Origin: Seongchinamella sediminis
GTDB taxonomy: Bacteria; Pseudomonadota; Gammaproteobacteria; Pseudomonadales; Halieaceae
DNA: 64,000 bases
NCBI RefSeq assembly: GCF_003457605.1
Contig: NZ_QRAN01000003.1
Span: 248,001-312,000 of the forward strand
Direction: 5' to 3'
A program made the position numbers and the translations under genes. Below the pieces are notes generated by a model that saw only the letters and a program-made list of their open reading frames with translations, had not been told where the DNA came from and made no database searches. This document shows positions 19,291 through 28,887 of this stretch, one piece after another (the first letter of the stretch is position 1; each line of letters opens with the position of its first letter).

Positions 19291-22200
19291 CTAGCCAGGA
19301 TTAGCGTCCAGCCAGGCCTGCACCTCCTGCCACTGCTGCTGCAGCCGCTTTTGGGAAACCGCCTGGCGCGTACCGAGCTGCTGGGCAAACAGCGATACCC
19401 GCAACTCCTCCAGCATCCAGCGATACTGGCGGGCGGCGCCACACAGCTGCCGCAGGCTTTCCCTGCCGGCCTCCGCCTGGGCCAGGGGTTCATGCAACTG
19501 CTGCAGCAGCTGCGTGTGCTTGAGGTCCTTCGGCACCTGGCCCGACAGTCGCTCGACCCGGTTGAGCAGTGCTTTCATGTAACGCGGGTACTGGCCCAGC
19601 CAGTCGGCCGGCGTGTCCCGGACAAAACCCGGACAGTACAGATTGCCCAGCTGCTGTTCCATGTCTGCCACGCTCTCCCGCCATTTGCCCGCCGGCAACG
19701 AGGCCAGCCGTTTGCGCACCTCCGCCAGCGGGGTCAGGCTATTCAGCAACAGCGTTTCGATGTCGTTGGCGCAGCTCACCACCTCGCCCTTGCCGGCCGC
19801 CAGTATGGCGTCGAAGCGGTTCCGGTCCCAGGGCAGGTCGGCCTCCAGCGCCATGGCCTGGACAAAGGCGCCATCGATGAGGTCCTCCACCAGTGCCGCC
19901 CGTTCCAGGCCGGCGCCAGCCAGTAATAGGTTGAATTCGTTGCCGCGCAACATCTGCTTGCGCAGGTACTTGACCGCCTGGGTGCTGTGCAGGCGCAGCA
20001 GCTTGAGCACGCCGCGGCGATGCTGCTGCCAGGCCAGCCCGGGATAGTCGCAGAGTTCTATCGCCACGCTCTCACCCCGGTCCACCAGGGCGGGATAGGA
20101 CAGGATTTCCACCCCCGCCTGGCGGAAGCGCCACTCCCGGCCCAGGGCATCAAAGTCCCAGCGGGTAATGCCCTCGCGGGCGGGGGAGTCGCCCCGGTCC
20201 TCACCGATACTCTGGCGCGTATCGCTGCGATAGGTTTCGATCAGCGCCGCCAGGTCGCGCCCCTGCTCCAGCAGTCTTCCCTCGGCGTCCACCACCCGGA
20301 TGTTCATGCGGTAGAAGTCGTCCAGCCTGCCACTGTTCCAGTCCGCGGGCGCCAGCTGCAGCCCGCCGAGCCGCCCCAGCACCCGGGACAGGGCCAGCAG
20401 CAGGTCGCTGTCTCCCGGCTCCAGTTCCGCCAGTGCCTGGTCGACGTAGTTGGGCACCGGCACCAGGCGCTTGCGTTTGTCCTTGGGCAAGCCCTTGACC
20501 AGGGCGATACATTTATCCCGCAACAGTCCCGGTACCAGCCAGTCAAACAGGAACCGCGGTACCCGGTTGAGCAGGGCCACCGGCACAGTGACCGTGACCC
20601 CGTCGCTGTCCTTGCCCGGTTCAAACTGGTAACTGAGCCTGAATTCCAGATCCTGCCACTGCAGCCTGTCGGGAAACTGGTTCTCCAGCCCGGCGCCCGG
20701 GTCCCGGGCCAGCAGGGTTTCCCTGTCCAGCCGCAGGCCCTCGGCTGCCCCCGGGGTTTTCTTCAGCCAGGACTGCAGGTGGCGGGCGGTGTAGCAGTCC
20801 GCCGGCAGCCGGGCGTCATAAAACTCGAACAAGACCTGCTCGTCCACCAGCAGGTCCCGTCGCCTCACCCGCGACTCCAGTTCCTCCAGTTCCCGCACCA
20901 GGCGCAGGTTGTGCTTGAGAAAGCCCGGGTGCTGGCGGTACCTGCCCGCGATCAGCCCGTCGCGGATCAGCAGTTCCCGGGATTCCGCGGGCGCTATCGG
21001 CCCGTAGTGCACCGGGCGCTTGTCGGCCACTGTCAGGCCGTACAGGGTAAGCCGCTCCCAGGCGACCACCCGGCCACTGCGGGGCTGCCAGCGCGCCTGG
21101 TAGTAGTGGTGCTTGAGCAGGTGCGGGTTGGTATCGACCACCCACTGGGGATCGATGGCCCCCACCGTGCGGGCAAACACCCGCGAGGTCTCCACCACCT
21201 CGGCAGCCACCAGCCATTTGGGTTTCTTGCGGGCCTGGGAGGAGCCGGGAAATATCTGCAGTTTGCGGTTGCGCGCACCCAGGTAATCCCGGTCTTCCTG
21301 GTGCTGGGCGATATTACCCAGCAGGCCGGCCAGCAGGGCCTGGTGGATACCCTGGTAATTCTCCTCCTGCGGCAGGCTGGCCGGCGGCTTCAGCTGCTGC
21401 TGGCGGCAGGCGATGGTCAGTTGCACGTGAATGTCGCGCCACTCGCGCAGACGCATGAAGGACAGAAATTCCCGCTGGCACAGCTTGCGCAGCTGGCTCT
21501 GGCTCAGTGCCTGGCGCTGTTCCTCGTAATAACGCCACAGCTTCAACCAGGCCATGAAATCGGATTTCGGGTGCTTGAAGCGCGCGTGGGACTGGTCCGA
21601 CTGCTGTTGCTTGTCGGCCGGCCGCTCCCGGGGATCCTGCACCGCGAGGGCGCTGGCGATCACCAGCACTTCCGCCAGGCAGTGGCGCTCGCTGGCGGCG
21701 AGCACCATGCGCCCCAGCCGCGGGTCCACCGGCAGCCGGGACAGGCTGCGTCCCACTGGCGTCATCCTGCCGTCGGCGTCGACCGCGCCCAGTTCTTCCA
21801 GCAGTTTGTAGCCGTCGCGAACCATGCGCGAATCCGGCGGATTGATAAACGGGAATTTGTCGACCTCGCCCAGCCCGATGCTCAGCATCTGCAGGATGAC
21901 CGCCGCCAGGTTGGTGCGGAGTATCTCCGGGTCGGTAAATTCCGGGCGCAGCTTGAAATCGTCCTCGCTGTACAGCCGCAGGCAGACCCCCGCCTCCACC
22001 CGGCCGCAGCGCCCCTGGCGCTGGTTGGCACTGGCCTGGGAGATCGGCTCTATCGGCAGCCGCTGCACCTTGGTGCGGTAGCTGTAGCGACTGATGCGCG
22101 CTTCCCCCGGGTCTATCACGTAGCGAATGCCCGGCACGGTCAGCGAGGTCTCCGCCACGTTGGTAGCGAGCACCACGCGGATGCCGCGGCGCCCGGCGAT

Positions 22201-23028
22201 GTCGAACACCCGGTTCTGTTCCGCCTGGCTGAGGCGGGCATACAGCGGCAGGATATCCAGCCCGGTGTCGGCGCGCAGCTGCTTGGCCAGTTCGCGAATA
22301 TCCCGTTCCCCGGGCAGGAATATCAGCACATCGCCGCGCTTGCCAAAGCTGCCGGCATCGATGTCCTGGACCAGCGTGGATATACGGCTGTAATCGTCGG
22401 TGTCCTGCTCGGCGCTGCTGCCCAGGTAGTGGGTCTGCACCGGATAAGTGCGCCCGGAAACCTCGATGACCGGGGCATCGTCGAAGTGGCGGGAAAAACT
22501 CTGCAGGTCGATGGTGGCCGAGGTGATAATGAGCTTGAGGTCGGGCCTTTTCGGTAACAGCTGCTTCAGGTAGCCGAGCAGGAAGTCGATATTGAGGCTG
22601 CGTTCGTGGGCCTCGTCGATAATCAGCGTGTCATAGCGCCGCAGCAGGCGGTCGCGCTGGATTTCCGCCAGCAGGATGCCGTCGGTCATCAGCTTGACCG
22701 CGGTATCCTCCGAGACCTTGTCGGTAAACCGCACCTGGTAACCCACCAGGCCGCCCAATTCGCTGCCCAGTTCGCTGGCGATACGCTGGGCCACGGTGCG
22801 GGCCGCGAGGCGCCGGGGCTGGGTATGGCCAATCAGCCCCTTGCTGCCCCGACCCAGCTCAAGACAGATCTTCGGCAGCTGGGTGGTCTTGCCGGAACCG
22901 GTCTCCCCGGCGACCACAATCACCTGGTTGGCGGCGATGACGCGGGCGATTTCTTCCCGCCGCTGGGACACCGGCAATTCTTCCGGGTAGTGGATACGCC
23001 GTTGCGGTTCGATGGCACTGTCGGGCAT
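19291..23028 (-). CDS. hrpA: ATP-dependent RNA helicase HrpA (DEAH-box)
   Basis: This 1245-residue protein has a length typical of HrpA (about 1300). The N-terminal helicase core has VVAGETGSGKTTQLPKI (motif I), HTQPRRLAART (Ia), IIDEAHERSLN (DEAH, motif II), SATID (III) and QRQGRCGRVEAGVCLRLYS (VI). HA2, OB-fold and the long C-terminal DUF3418 domain follow (RDKCIALVKGLPKDKRKRLV and the block near MLRGNEFNLLLAG). E. coli HrpA acts in mRNA handling and rescue of stalled ribosome collisions. A 177-base gap separates its end from hvfA, transcribed in the same direction. Confidence 0.95.
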   Translation of the reverse strand: MPDSAIEPQRRIHYPEELPVSQRREEIARVIAANQVIVVAGETGSGKTTQLPKICLELGRGSKGLIGHTQPRRLAARTVAQRIASELGSELGGLVGYQVRFTDKVSEDTAVKLMTDGILLAEIQRDRLLRRYDTLIIDEAHERSLNIDFLLGYLKQLLPKRPDLKLIITSATIDLQSFSRHFDDAPVIEVSGRTYPVQTHYLGSSAEQDTDDYSRISTLVQDIDAGSFGKRGDVLIFLPGERDIRELAKQLRADTGLDILPLYARLSQAEQNRVFDIAGRRGIRVVLATNVAETSLTVPGIRYVIDPGEARISRYSYRTKVQRLPIEPISQASANQRQGRCGRVEAGVCLRLYSEDDFKLRPEFTDPEILRTNLAAVILQMLSIGLGEVDKFPFINPPDSRMVRDGYKLLEELGAVDADGRMTPVGRSLSRLPVDPRLGRMVLAASERHCLAEVLVIASALAVQDPRERPADKQQQSDQSHARFKHPKSDFMAWLKLWRYYEEQRQALSQSQLRKLCQREFLSFMRLREWRDIHVQLTIACRQQQLKPPASLPQEENYQGIHQALLAGLLGNIAQHQEDRDYLGARNRKLQIFPGSSQARKKPKWLVAAEVVETSRVFARTVGAIDPQWVVDTNPHLLKHHYYQARWQPRSGRVVAWERLTLYGLTVADKRPVHYGPIAPAESRELLIRDGLIAGRYRQHPGFLKHNLRLVRELEELESRVRRRDLLVDEQVLFEFYDARLPADCYTARHLQSWLKKTPGAAEGLRLDRETLLARDPGAGLENQFPDRLQWQDLEFRLSYQFEPGKDSDGVTVTVPVALLNRVPRFLFDWLVPGLLRDKCIALVKGLPKDKRKRLVPVPNYVDQALAELEPGDSDLLLALSRVLGRLGGLQLAPADWNSGRLDDFYRMNIRVVDAEGRLLEQGRDLAALIETYRSDTRQSIGEDRGDSPAREGITRWDFDALGREWRFRQAGVEILSYPALVDRGESVAIELCDYPGLAWQQHRRGVLKLLRLHSTQAVKYLRKQMLRGNEFNLLLAGAGLERAALVEDLIDGAFVQAMALEADLPWDRNRFDAILAAGKGEVVSCANDIETLLLNSLTPLAEVRKRLASLPAGKWRESVADMEQQLGNLYCPGFVRDTPADWLGQYPRYMKALLNRVERLSGQVPKDLKHTQLLQQLHEPLAQAEAGRESLRQLCGAARQYRWMLEELRVSLFAQQLGTRQAVSQKRLQQQWQEVQAWLDANPG

Positions 23029-23099
23029 GGGAAGTTTTATCAGTCCTGGGGCTTATGCGTTATGCTTGCGCCGGCAACGGGGCAATCGAGAGAGCAGGC

Positions 23100-23576
23100 A
23101 TGTCGCAATTGAGTAACTACACCTACGATGAAATCACCATAGGGCAAAGCGCCGAGTATTCCAAGGCGGTGACCGAGGCGGACATCCAGATGTTCGCCGC
23201 GGTGTCTGGCGATGTGAACCCGCTGCACCTCGACCCGGCGTTCGCCGCCGGCACCCGGTTCGGCGAGCGTATCGCCCACGGCATGCTCACCGCCTCATTC
23301 ATTTCCGCCGCCCTGGCGATGAAACTGCCCGGTCCCGGCTGTATCTTCATGGAACAGTCGCTGAAATTTCGCCTGCCGGTCAAAATCGGCGATGTCATCA
23401 CGGTCCGCCTGGAAGTCACTGACATGCAGGACCGGCGCAAGACCCTCACCCTGGACTGCAAGGCCTACAACCAGGACGACAAGCTGGTCCTGACCGGCAC
23501 CTCGATGGTCATGGCTCCGCAGGACAAACTGGTCCTGGCGGAGCCGCGGACGCCCCGGGTCGAAATCCTGGCCTAG
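23100..23576 (+). CDS. MaoC-like (R)-specific enoyl-CoA hydratase
   Basis: This 158-residue single hot-dog domain protein has the hydratase-2 motif: DIQMFAAVSGDVNPLHLDP with catalytic Asp and His in an xDxNPxHxD arrangement, then ERIAHGMLTASFISA. This PhaJ-like size hydrates trans-2-enoyl-CoA to (R)-3-hydroxyacyl-CoA, feeding polyester or fatty acid metabolism. The ATG at 23100 starts the conserved sequence. The 3' end overlaps the convergent gene by four bases. It is not next to the steroid cluster, so the substrate is uncertain. Confidence 0.85.
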   Translation: MSQLSNYTYDEITIGQSAEYSKAVTEADIQMFAAVSGDVNPLHLDPAFAAGTRFGERIAHGMLTASFISAALAMKLPGPGCIFMEQSLKFRLPVKIGDVITVRLEVTDMQDRRKTLTLDCKAYNQDDKLVLTGTSMVMAPQDKLVLAEPRTPRVEILA

Positions 23577-24076
23577 GCCTGGTCCGGCGCCGCGTCCTGC
23601 TGGGTCGCCAGGAACTGCTGGTAATCCAGGTACATCAGGCGCAGCTGGATGGCGGCCTCCCGCGGGTCGGAATGGGTGGATAACACCAGCACCGAGGGTA
23701 TTCCGCGGTCGACATTGACCCCGGTGACACCGAAAATGATGTTGTCCGGGTCGCCCTGGGCGCCAAAGGTGGTGATCTCCCGCCCCGACTTGATGGCATC
23801 GGCCAGGTTGCCCAGCAACGCGGTCAGGCTGGCCCGGAAGGCGCCAAAGTTGAGCGAACCCTCGTACTGGGAGTAATCCATGCTCAGGTCGAAGCGGACG
23901 GTGGACTTGTCCTCCATCTGCACCCGGGTCAACGGCGCCCGCCGGCCCTCGATCAACTCGCGGTAGAGGATTTTGGCATCGTCACGCCTGGCTTCCATAA
24001 ACGCCCGGTGTAACAGGTTCACGGCTATCGTCAGGAACTTCTCCCTGGGCATGCTCTGGGTTTCAATCCTGGACAT
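23573..24076 (-). CDS. Conserved hypothetical protein
   Basis: I do not recognise this 167-residue protein. It is predicted soluble with mixed helix and strand (RIETQSMPREKFLTIAVNLL at the start; FDLSMDYSQYEGSLNFGAF in the middle) and has neither signal peptide nor membrane segment. Codon use and GC match the neighbours, so it is likely native. The ATG at 24076 is the start of protein-like composition. Its end overlaps the convergent MaoC gene by four bases, so the two transcripts must terminate within each other. Confidence 0.7.
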   Translation of the reverse strand: MSRIETQSMPREKFLTIAVNLLHRAFMEARRDDAKILYRELIEGRRAPLTRVQMEDKSTVRFDLSMDYSQYEGSLNFGAFRASLTALLGNLADAIKSGREITTFGAQGDPDNIIFGVTGVNVDRGIPSVLVLSTHSDPREAAIQLRLMYLDYQQFLATQQDAAPDQA

Positions 24077-24296
24077 GACTACCTCGGTCTGTAAAAAACC
24101 CGCAAGTCTACTGCCAGCGGCGGCTGCGGGCAATGCCCGGCAGCGGCTGCGGCAACTTCATGTAGTACTTCACGCCACTTTTAGATTGGCCTCCAGGTTA
24201 TTGTTTCTGCTATGCTTTTTCCCTTTCCAGAGACGATAGAACCAACCCCGTGACCAGACCCACCAAGCGGCCTGCCAGGCCCCGGCGGGCGCTTGC

Positions 24297-26306
24297 ATGA
24301 AGCGCGACAACCGCCCCTGGGGGGCCACGCCGGCGGCCACCCTCAGCTGGACCGAGGACGGCGCCCCCTACGCCAGCGACTTCGACGACCTCTACTACAG
24401 TCGCGAGGACGGCATGGCCGAGAGCCGGCACGTGTTCCTGGCCGGCAACCGCCTGCCGGCGCGCTGGCAGGCGCACCGCGATGCTGACTTTCGTATCGCC
24501 GAGACCGGCTTCGGCACCGGGCTGAATTTCCTCCTCAGCTGGCAGGCCTGGCGCCAGCTGGAGGGGCCGCGGCCGCGCCTGCACTACGTGGCGGTCGAAA
24601 AGTACCCCCTGTCGCGGGAGGACATGGGCCGCGCGCTGGCGGCCTGGCCGGAGCTGGCGGAACTGGCCGGGGCATTGCTGCAGGCCTGGCCCGGTCGACT
24701 CCCGGGGCAACACCGGCTGTTGCTGGAAGACGGACAGCTGGTCCTGGACCTGTGGTGGGAGGACGCCAGCGACAGCTTTGCCGATCTGGCCCGGCTGGGC
24801 CCCCGGTTCGACGCCTGGTACCTGGACGGTTTTGCCCCGGCGCGCAATGAATCCATGTGGCAGCCGGCGCTGTACCAGAGCATGGCGGCACTTTCCCGGC
24901 CGGGGGCCACGGTTGCCACCTTCACCGCCGCCGGCCACGTGCGCCGCGGCCTGGCGGCCGCCGGCTTCCAGATGGCCAAGGTGCCCGGCTTCGGCCGCAA
25001 GCGCGAGTCCCTGGCCGGCTGTATCGCAGTCACGGCCGCCGCGCCCGCCGCGGTGGCAACTCCCTGGGACCTGCCTGCCGAAGAGACGCCAGAGGCTGGC
25101 AGCGTGCTGATCATCGGCGCCGGCCTCGCCGGCTGCCTGCTGGCAAAATCCCTCGCCGATCGCGGGCTCACCGTGCAGCTGCTGGACCAGGGCGAACTGG
25201 CAGGCGAGGCATCCGGCAATGAGCAGGGCGTGCTCTATACGCGGCTGTCGCGCAAGCACTCGGCACTGACCGACTTCGCCCTGCAGAGCTTCAGCCACGC
25301 CGCCCGCCGCTACCGTCATTACTTTGCCAGCGGCCTGCTCGCCAGCGGCCGGGACGGAGCGCTGTGCGGCAGCTTCCACCAGCAGGCGGACGCCGACGAG
25401 CTGGCGGCGATGGAAGAGTCGCTCGCGGGCCTGGAGGGCCTGGCACAGGTGCTTGACCGGGCCGGGGCCGCGGAAAAACTGGGCGCGGAACCGGCGCTTG
25501 CCGGCTACTGGTACCCGGATTCGGGCTGGCTGCGGCCACCGGCGGTATGCCGGGCCATGCTGCAGTCCGACCTGATCGAACTGCGGGAAAATTGCGGCCC
25601 GCTGGCGCTGGTCAGGACTGGGACGCACTGGCAGGCCCTGAACGACGCCGGGGCAAGCGTTGCCAGCGCCGGGGTCGCCGTGCTGTGCACCGGCACCGGC
25701 AGCACCGGCTTCGCTCCCGCCCAGTACCTGCCGCTGCAGAGCATTCGCGGCCAAACCAGCTATTTACCGGCAAGTGACGCCAGTGCCGGCCTGCGGGCAG
25801 CCTTCTGCCACCAGGGTTATATTTCCCCGGCCAGGGACGGCGTGCACTGCATCGGCGCCAGCTTCAAGCTCCGCGACAGCAGCCGGGAGCTGCGTGCCGC
25901 CGAACACCGGGAAAACGTGGACAAGCTGGCCACCGCCCTGCCCGCGTGGGCCGCCAGCCTGGCACAGCTGGACCCGGCGACGCTGACCGGCCGGGTCGGC
26001 TTTCGCTGCGCCAGCCCCGACTACCTGCCGGTGGTCGGCCCGCTGCCCCGGCGCGCCGACTTCTTGCAGACCTATACCGCCCTGCGCAAGAATGCGAAAC
26101 GGTTTATCGACGCCAGGGGCGACTACATGCAGGGTTTGTACATCAACACCGCTCACGGTTCCCGGGGCCTGAGTTCGGCGCCACTGTGCGCCGAACTGCT
26201 GGCCAGCATGATCTGCCGGGAGCCCCTGCCCCTGTCCAGCGACTTGTGCCGGGCCCTGTCACCGGCCCGCTTCCTTATTCGCGACCTGGCGCGCAACCGG
26301 CTGTGA
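24297..26306 (+). CDS. mnmC: Bifunctional tRNA 5-methylaminomethyl-2-thiouridine biosynthesis protein MnmC
   Basis: This 669-residue, two-domain enzyme completes mnm5s2U34 in tRNA. The N-terminal methyltransferase (about 1-235) shows IAETGFGTGLNFLLSW (SAM loop) and FDAWYLDGFAPARNESMW. The C-terminal FAD-dependent oxidase (about 260-669) begins VLIIGAGLAGCLLAKSLADR, the dinucleotide-binding loop, and ends with LYINTAHGSRGLSSAPLCAE. Length and order match the E. coli fusion. The next gene starts inside its stop codon, so the two are translationally coupled. Confidence 0.94.
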   Translation: MKRDNRPWGATPAATLSWTEDGAPYASDFDDLYYSREDGMAESRHVFLAGNRLPARWQAHRDADFRIAETGFGTGLNFLLSWQAWRQLEGPRPRLHYVAVEKYPLSREDMGRALAAWPELAELAGALLQAWPGRLPGQHRLLLEDGQLVLDLWWEDASDSFADLARLGPRFDAWYLDGFAPARNESMWQPALYQSMAALSRPGATVATFTAAGHVRRGLAAAGFQMAKVPGFGRKRESLAGCIAVTAAAPAAVATPWDLPAEETPEAGSVLIIGAGLAGCLLAKSLADRGLTVQLLDQGELAGEASGNEQGVLYTRLSRKHSALTDFALQSFSHAARRYRHYFASGLLASGRDGALCGSFHQQADADELAAMEESLAGLEGLAQVLDRAGAAEKLGAEPALAGYWYPDSGWLRPPAVCRAMLQSDLIELRENCGPLALVRTGTHWQALNDAGASVASAGVAVLCTGTGSTGFAPAQYLPLQSIRGQTSYLPASDASAGLRAAFCHQGYISPARDGVHCIGASFKLRDSSRELRAAEHRENVDKLATALPAWAASLAQLDPATLTGRVGFRCASPDYLPVVGPLPRRADFLQTYTALRKNAKRFIDARGDYMQGLYINTAHGSRGLSSAPLCAELLASMICREPLPLSSDLCRALSPARFLIRDLARNRL

Positions 26307-27070
26307 TCCGCTTGCGGGCGCTACTGGTCCTGCTGCTGGGCCCGGCACTGCTGGCGACGTCCGCCTGGGCGGTGGAACCCCTGGACTACCGGGTGCTGGC
26401 GAAAAAGCCACAGGAGCGCCGCAATTTCATCCAGGGCCTGGAGATCCTCGACGGCAAACTGTATGTGAGCTCGGGCCACTACGGCCAGTCGCGGCTGATG
26501 CGCTACAACTTCAGTGACATGAACCTGGAAGTCAGCAAGTCGTTGAACCGCCGGCTGTTCGCCGAGGGGGTGACCATACTTGGCCCCCGGCTGTACCAAC
26601 TCACCTGGCGCGAACGGATGATGCTGGTGTTCGACCGGCAGAGCCTGGAGGCGCTGGAGTGGTTTCCGATCAAGGGCCAGGGCTGGGGCCTGACCAACAA
26701 CGGCGAGCAACTCATCTACAGTGACGGCAGTGACCGGCTGCACTTCATGTCCCCCGACACCCGCAGCGTCAGCCGCTCACTGAGGGTGACCGAGAACGGC
26801 AGGCCGCTTGACCGGATCAACGAACTGGAGTGGATAGACGGGCGGGTCTGGGCCAACATCTGGCAGACCGACCGCATCGTCGTCATCAACCCGGAATCGG
26901 GCGTGGTCGAGGCCAGCCTGGACCTGCAGGGCCTGCTCCCCGCCAGCGAACGCCGCCCCGATACCGATGTCCTCAACGGCATCGCCCGCGACCCGGCGGA
27001 CGGCAGCATCTGGGTGACCGGCAAACGCTGGCCCTGGCTGTATAAGATTGAAGTTCAACAAGGCAATTGA
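26303..27070 (+). CDS. Glutaminyl-peptide cyclotransferase (glutamine cyclotransferase family)
   Basis: This 255-residue exported beta-propeller protein of the plant/bacterial glutaminyl cyclase family forms N-terminal pyroglutamate. A signal peptide (about 1-22, LLVLLLGPALLATSAWA) leads into FIQGLEILDGKLYVSSGHYG, then EGVTILGPRLYQLTW, GLTNNGEQLIYSDGS, INELEWIDGRVWANIWQTD and DVLNGIARDP, which are the family blocks with the catalytic Glu in ELEW. The GTG at 26303 overlaps the mnmC stop and gives an ideal signal peptide. Action in the periplasm is expected. Confidence 0.88.
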   Translation: MIRLRALLVLLLGPALLATSAWAVEPLDYRVLAKKPQERRNFIQGLEILDGKLYVSSGHYGQSRLMRYNFSDMNLEVSKSLNRRLFAEGVTILGPRLYQLTWRERMMLVFDRQSLEALEWFPIKGQGWGLTNNGEQLIYSDGSDRLHFMSPDTRSVSRSLRVTENGRPLDRINELEWIDGRVWANIWQTDRIVVINPESGVVEASLDLQGLLPASERRPDTDVLNGIARDPADGSIWVTGKRWPWLYKIEVQQGN

Positions 27071-27093
27071 CCGCCTGCTGGAATCGGATGTAT

Positions 27094-28542
27094 TTATCTG
27101 GACTGAGTAAGTGCTTTATTGCAAAACCGACCCAGGCCGCCTCCATCACGCCATAGCAAGGCATCTACCACCATCCCGTAGTCGCAATCCTCTCCCCGCC
27201 AACGGGTGACAGCAGTGCCTGAATCGACCCCGGGCGCGATGCTGCTCAGGGCCTTCGCCGACGATTCCGCGGAATCGTTGGGAAACTGCGGGTAAAAGCT
27301 AGTCTCGATTTGTTCGCCCGAAGGCCTTAAGAAGGCCAGCTTCGTTTTACCCTTGTTTTTACTCGCACTAATAGAGAAGCTGCCACTGTGTAATTGCCGG
27401 TGATGGTAGCGACACAGTGTTACCAAATTGTCCAGACTGGTCTCACCGCCATCGGCCCAGTGCTGGATATGGTGAAAATCAACGTACCGAGATTCGCAGC
27501 AGCCTGGAAAACGGCAGGTTTTATCGCGCGCTTTCAATGCCCTGCCGATATGGGCAGGCACCGTGCGGCTGCGACGGCCGATATTGAGTACCTCGCCGTT
27601 TTCGTCTTCCAGCACGGTAAGCAGGCTGGCATCACAGGCCAGCCGTCGGGCGGTGTCCGGGGAGAGCCAGGTCATATCATCGAGGTGGCAGTGCTCATGG
27701 GCGCAGTCGGCCCCCTTGCTGTGCTGCCGCAGGGTGTTGATATCCACATGCAGCATCACCTGGCAGCGCTCGCTGCCTGTTAGTCCCCGCTGCTCGCCAC
27801 CCCTGGTGTAAGTCGCCAGGAAATGTTCGCTCATGGCTACCAGGGCGTCCGCACGAGTGTGGCTGAGTAAGTGCTGGAATTGCTCTGTCTTTGCCTTCGA
27901 CTGTGCGGGTGAAAACGATTCCGCGGAATCGTTTTGGGCTTGTTGTTGCGCGGCCTGCTGCCCGGGCAAGGCTATCGCCTCGATGGCCTTTACCAACAGG
28001 GAGCCGGCTTCCGGGGGCAGTTTTGCGTGGATGATCCACATACCATCATCGCCCTGGTAGTAAAGCAGCTCCCGTTGGTTTTCCTGCTCCTGCTCAACAG
28101 GCTGATCCGGTTTTTGGCATACCCCGCGGTATTTTTTCACCACCTGTTCCACATGGCTGGCGGTGCCCTGGCGGGCAATATAGAGAAGATACTCCTCGTT
28201 CTCCGGGGTCGCCACGCGGGTCATGGCGCGGACCTTGGAGTAGCTGATCTCGCCGGCGGCGAAGGCAGCATCAATTTGCGGCAGGTTTTCAAGGCAGTGG
28301 GCTACCCGCACTTTTTCCCGGGCGGCAACCAACGCGATCCCGCATTTCCAGTTCAACCAGTGGGCACAGGAGCGCACCGTGCCACCACCACTCCAGCCCT
28401 GGCGCCGGTCAAACTCCGCAATCAGTTTTAACAGACGGTGGTTGGCCGCATTGATCTGGCCGGCCAGCAGGGTGATGTGATCGGCCAGGTCCTGGTCGGT
28501 TTCGAGTTCGGTGGGGAGTGCAGCGAGGGCGAGATTGGTCAT
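27094..28542 (-). CDS. DUF222/HNH endonuclease family protein
   Basis: This 482-residue protein has an N-terminal DUF222 (13E12-repeat) domain, WSGGGTVRSCAHWLNWKCGI onward, and a C-terminal HNH nuclease: CRFPGCCESRYVDFHHIQHW, then TSLDNLVTLCRYHHRQLH, with zinc cysteines and catalytic His residues. Such genes occur in many copies in some actinobacteria and gammaproteobacteria and behave like mobile or selfish nucleases; function is unproven. The peptide NDSAES occurs twice (about residues 210 and 423) and is each time encoded by a perfect palindrome. Ends of the gene are intact. Confidence 0.85.
   Translation of the reverse strand: MTNLALAALPTELETDQDLADHITLLAGQINAANHRLLKLIAEFDRRQGWSGGGTVRSCAHWLNWKCGIALVAAREKVRVAHCLENLPQIDAAFAAGEISYSKVRAMTRVATPENEEYLLYIARQGTASHVEQVVKKYRGVCQKPDQPVEQEQENQRELLYYQGDDGMWIIHAKLPPEAGSLLVKAIEAIALPGQQAAQQQAQNDSAESFSPAQSKAKTEQFQHLLSHTRADALVAMSEHFLATYTRGGEQRGLTGSERCQVMLHVDINTLRQHSKGADCAHEHCHLDDMTWLSPDTARRLACDASLLTVLEDENGEVLNIGRRSRTVPAHIGRALKARDKTCRFPGCCESRYVDFHHIQHWADGGETSLDNLVTLCRYHHRQLHSGSFSISASKNKGKTKLAFLRPSGEQIETSFYPQFPNDSAESSAKALSSIAPGVDSGTAVTRWRGEDCDYGMVVDALLWRDGGGLGRFCNKALTQSR
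27261..27278. repeat. Perfect 18-bp palindrome within the HNH gene (copy A)
   Basis: ACGATTCCGCGGAATCGT is its own reverse complement. Translated in the gene's frame it gives NDSAES near the C-terminus, in a region outside the nuclease core. It shares its central 18 bp with copy B. Confidence 0.9.
27912..27935. repeat. Perfect 24-bp palindrome within the HNH gene (copy B)
   Basis: This palindrome has the same 18-bp core as copy A, extended by AAA on one side and TTT on the other, so all 24 bases are self-complementary. It also encodes NDSAES, here in the Gln/Ala-rich linker between DUF222 and the nuclease domain, which suggests a tolerated insertion. Confidence 0.9.
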
Positions 28543-28887
28543 GATTGGGACCTCTGCTAATTACTGTATAAATACACAGTTAAGCATAGTCGCACGCGCA
28601 CACCCTCGCAAGCGTTTGGCCCTATATTTATCGTATTTTTTGCTCAAACAGGGCCACTTTTGCCTACGGTTCGGAAGTCGGTGTCGCTGCTTGATTCCAG
28701 GCAAAGTGCTTCTTGTGGGATCACCCTGTAGTTGCCGGTAATACGCCTGTACAGCCATGTGCTTATTGACGGGATAGGCTGTTTTGACGGTCTGCTTTCG
28801 TCCACATAGCTGCCGTTGGGAGTAGACATGGGGCACGACCGCTAAAGTAGACGTATACATCACTGGCAGACTCCAAGGATTGGATAC
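28543..28887. other. Gene-poor intergenic region upstream of the HNH gene
   Basis: About 345 bases lie between the HNH gene and the next orphan gene. Short open frames on both strands show no protein signature I recognise and have no convincing ribosome binding site. Base composition drops here relative to the flanks. The HNH promoter probably lies at 28543-28600. Confidence 0.5.

Noticed and set aside
19987-22557. An 856-codon open frame on the plus strand opposite hrpA.
   Set aside because: It is fully inside hrpA, has composition typical of the antisense of GC-rich coding DNA, and shows no domain; hrpA motifs on the other strand are unmistakable.
24210-25754. A 514-codon minus-strand open frame opposite mnmC.
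   Set aside because: mnmC has full domain signatures on the plus strand; this frame has none.
28561-28863. Minus-strand frames of 60-100 codons upstream of the HNH gene.
   Set aside because: Low-complexity basic composition and no start context; not supported as genes.
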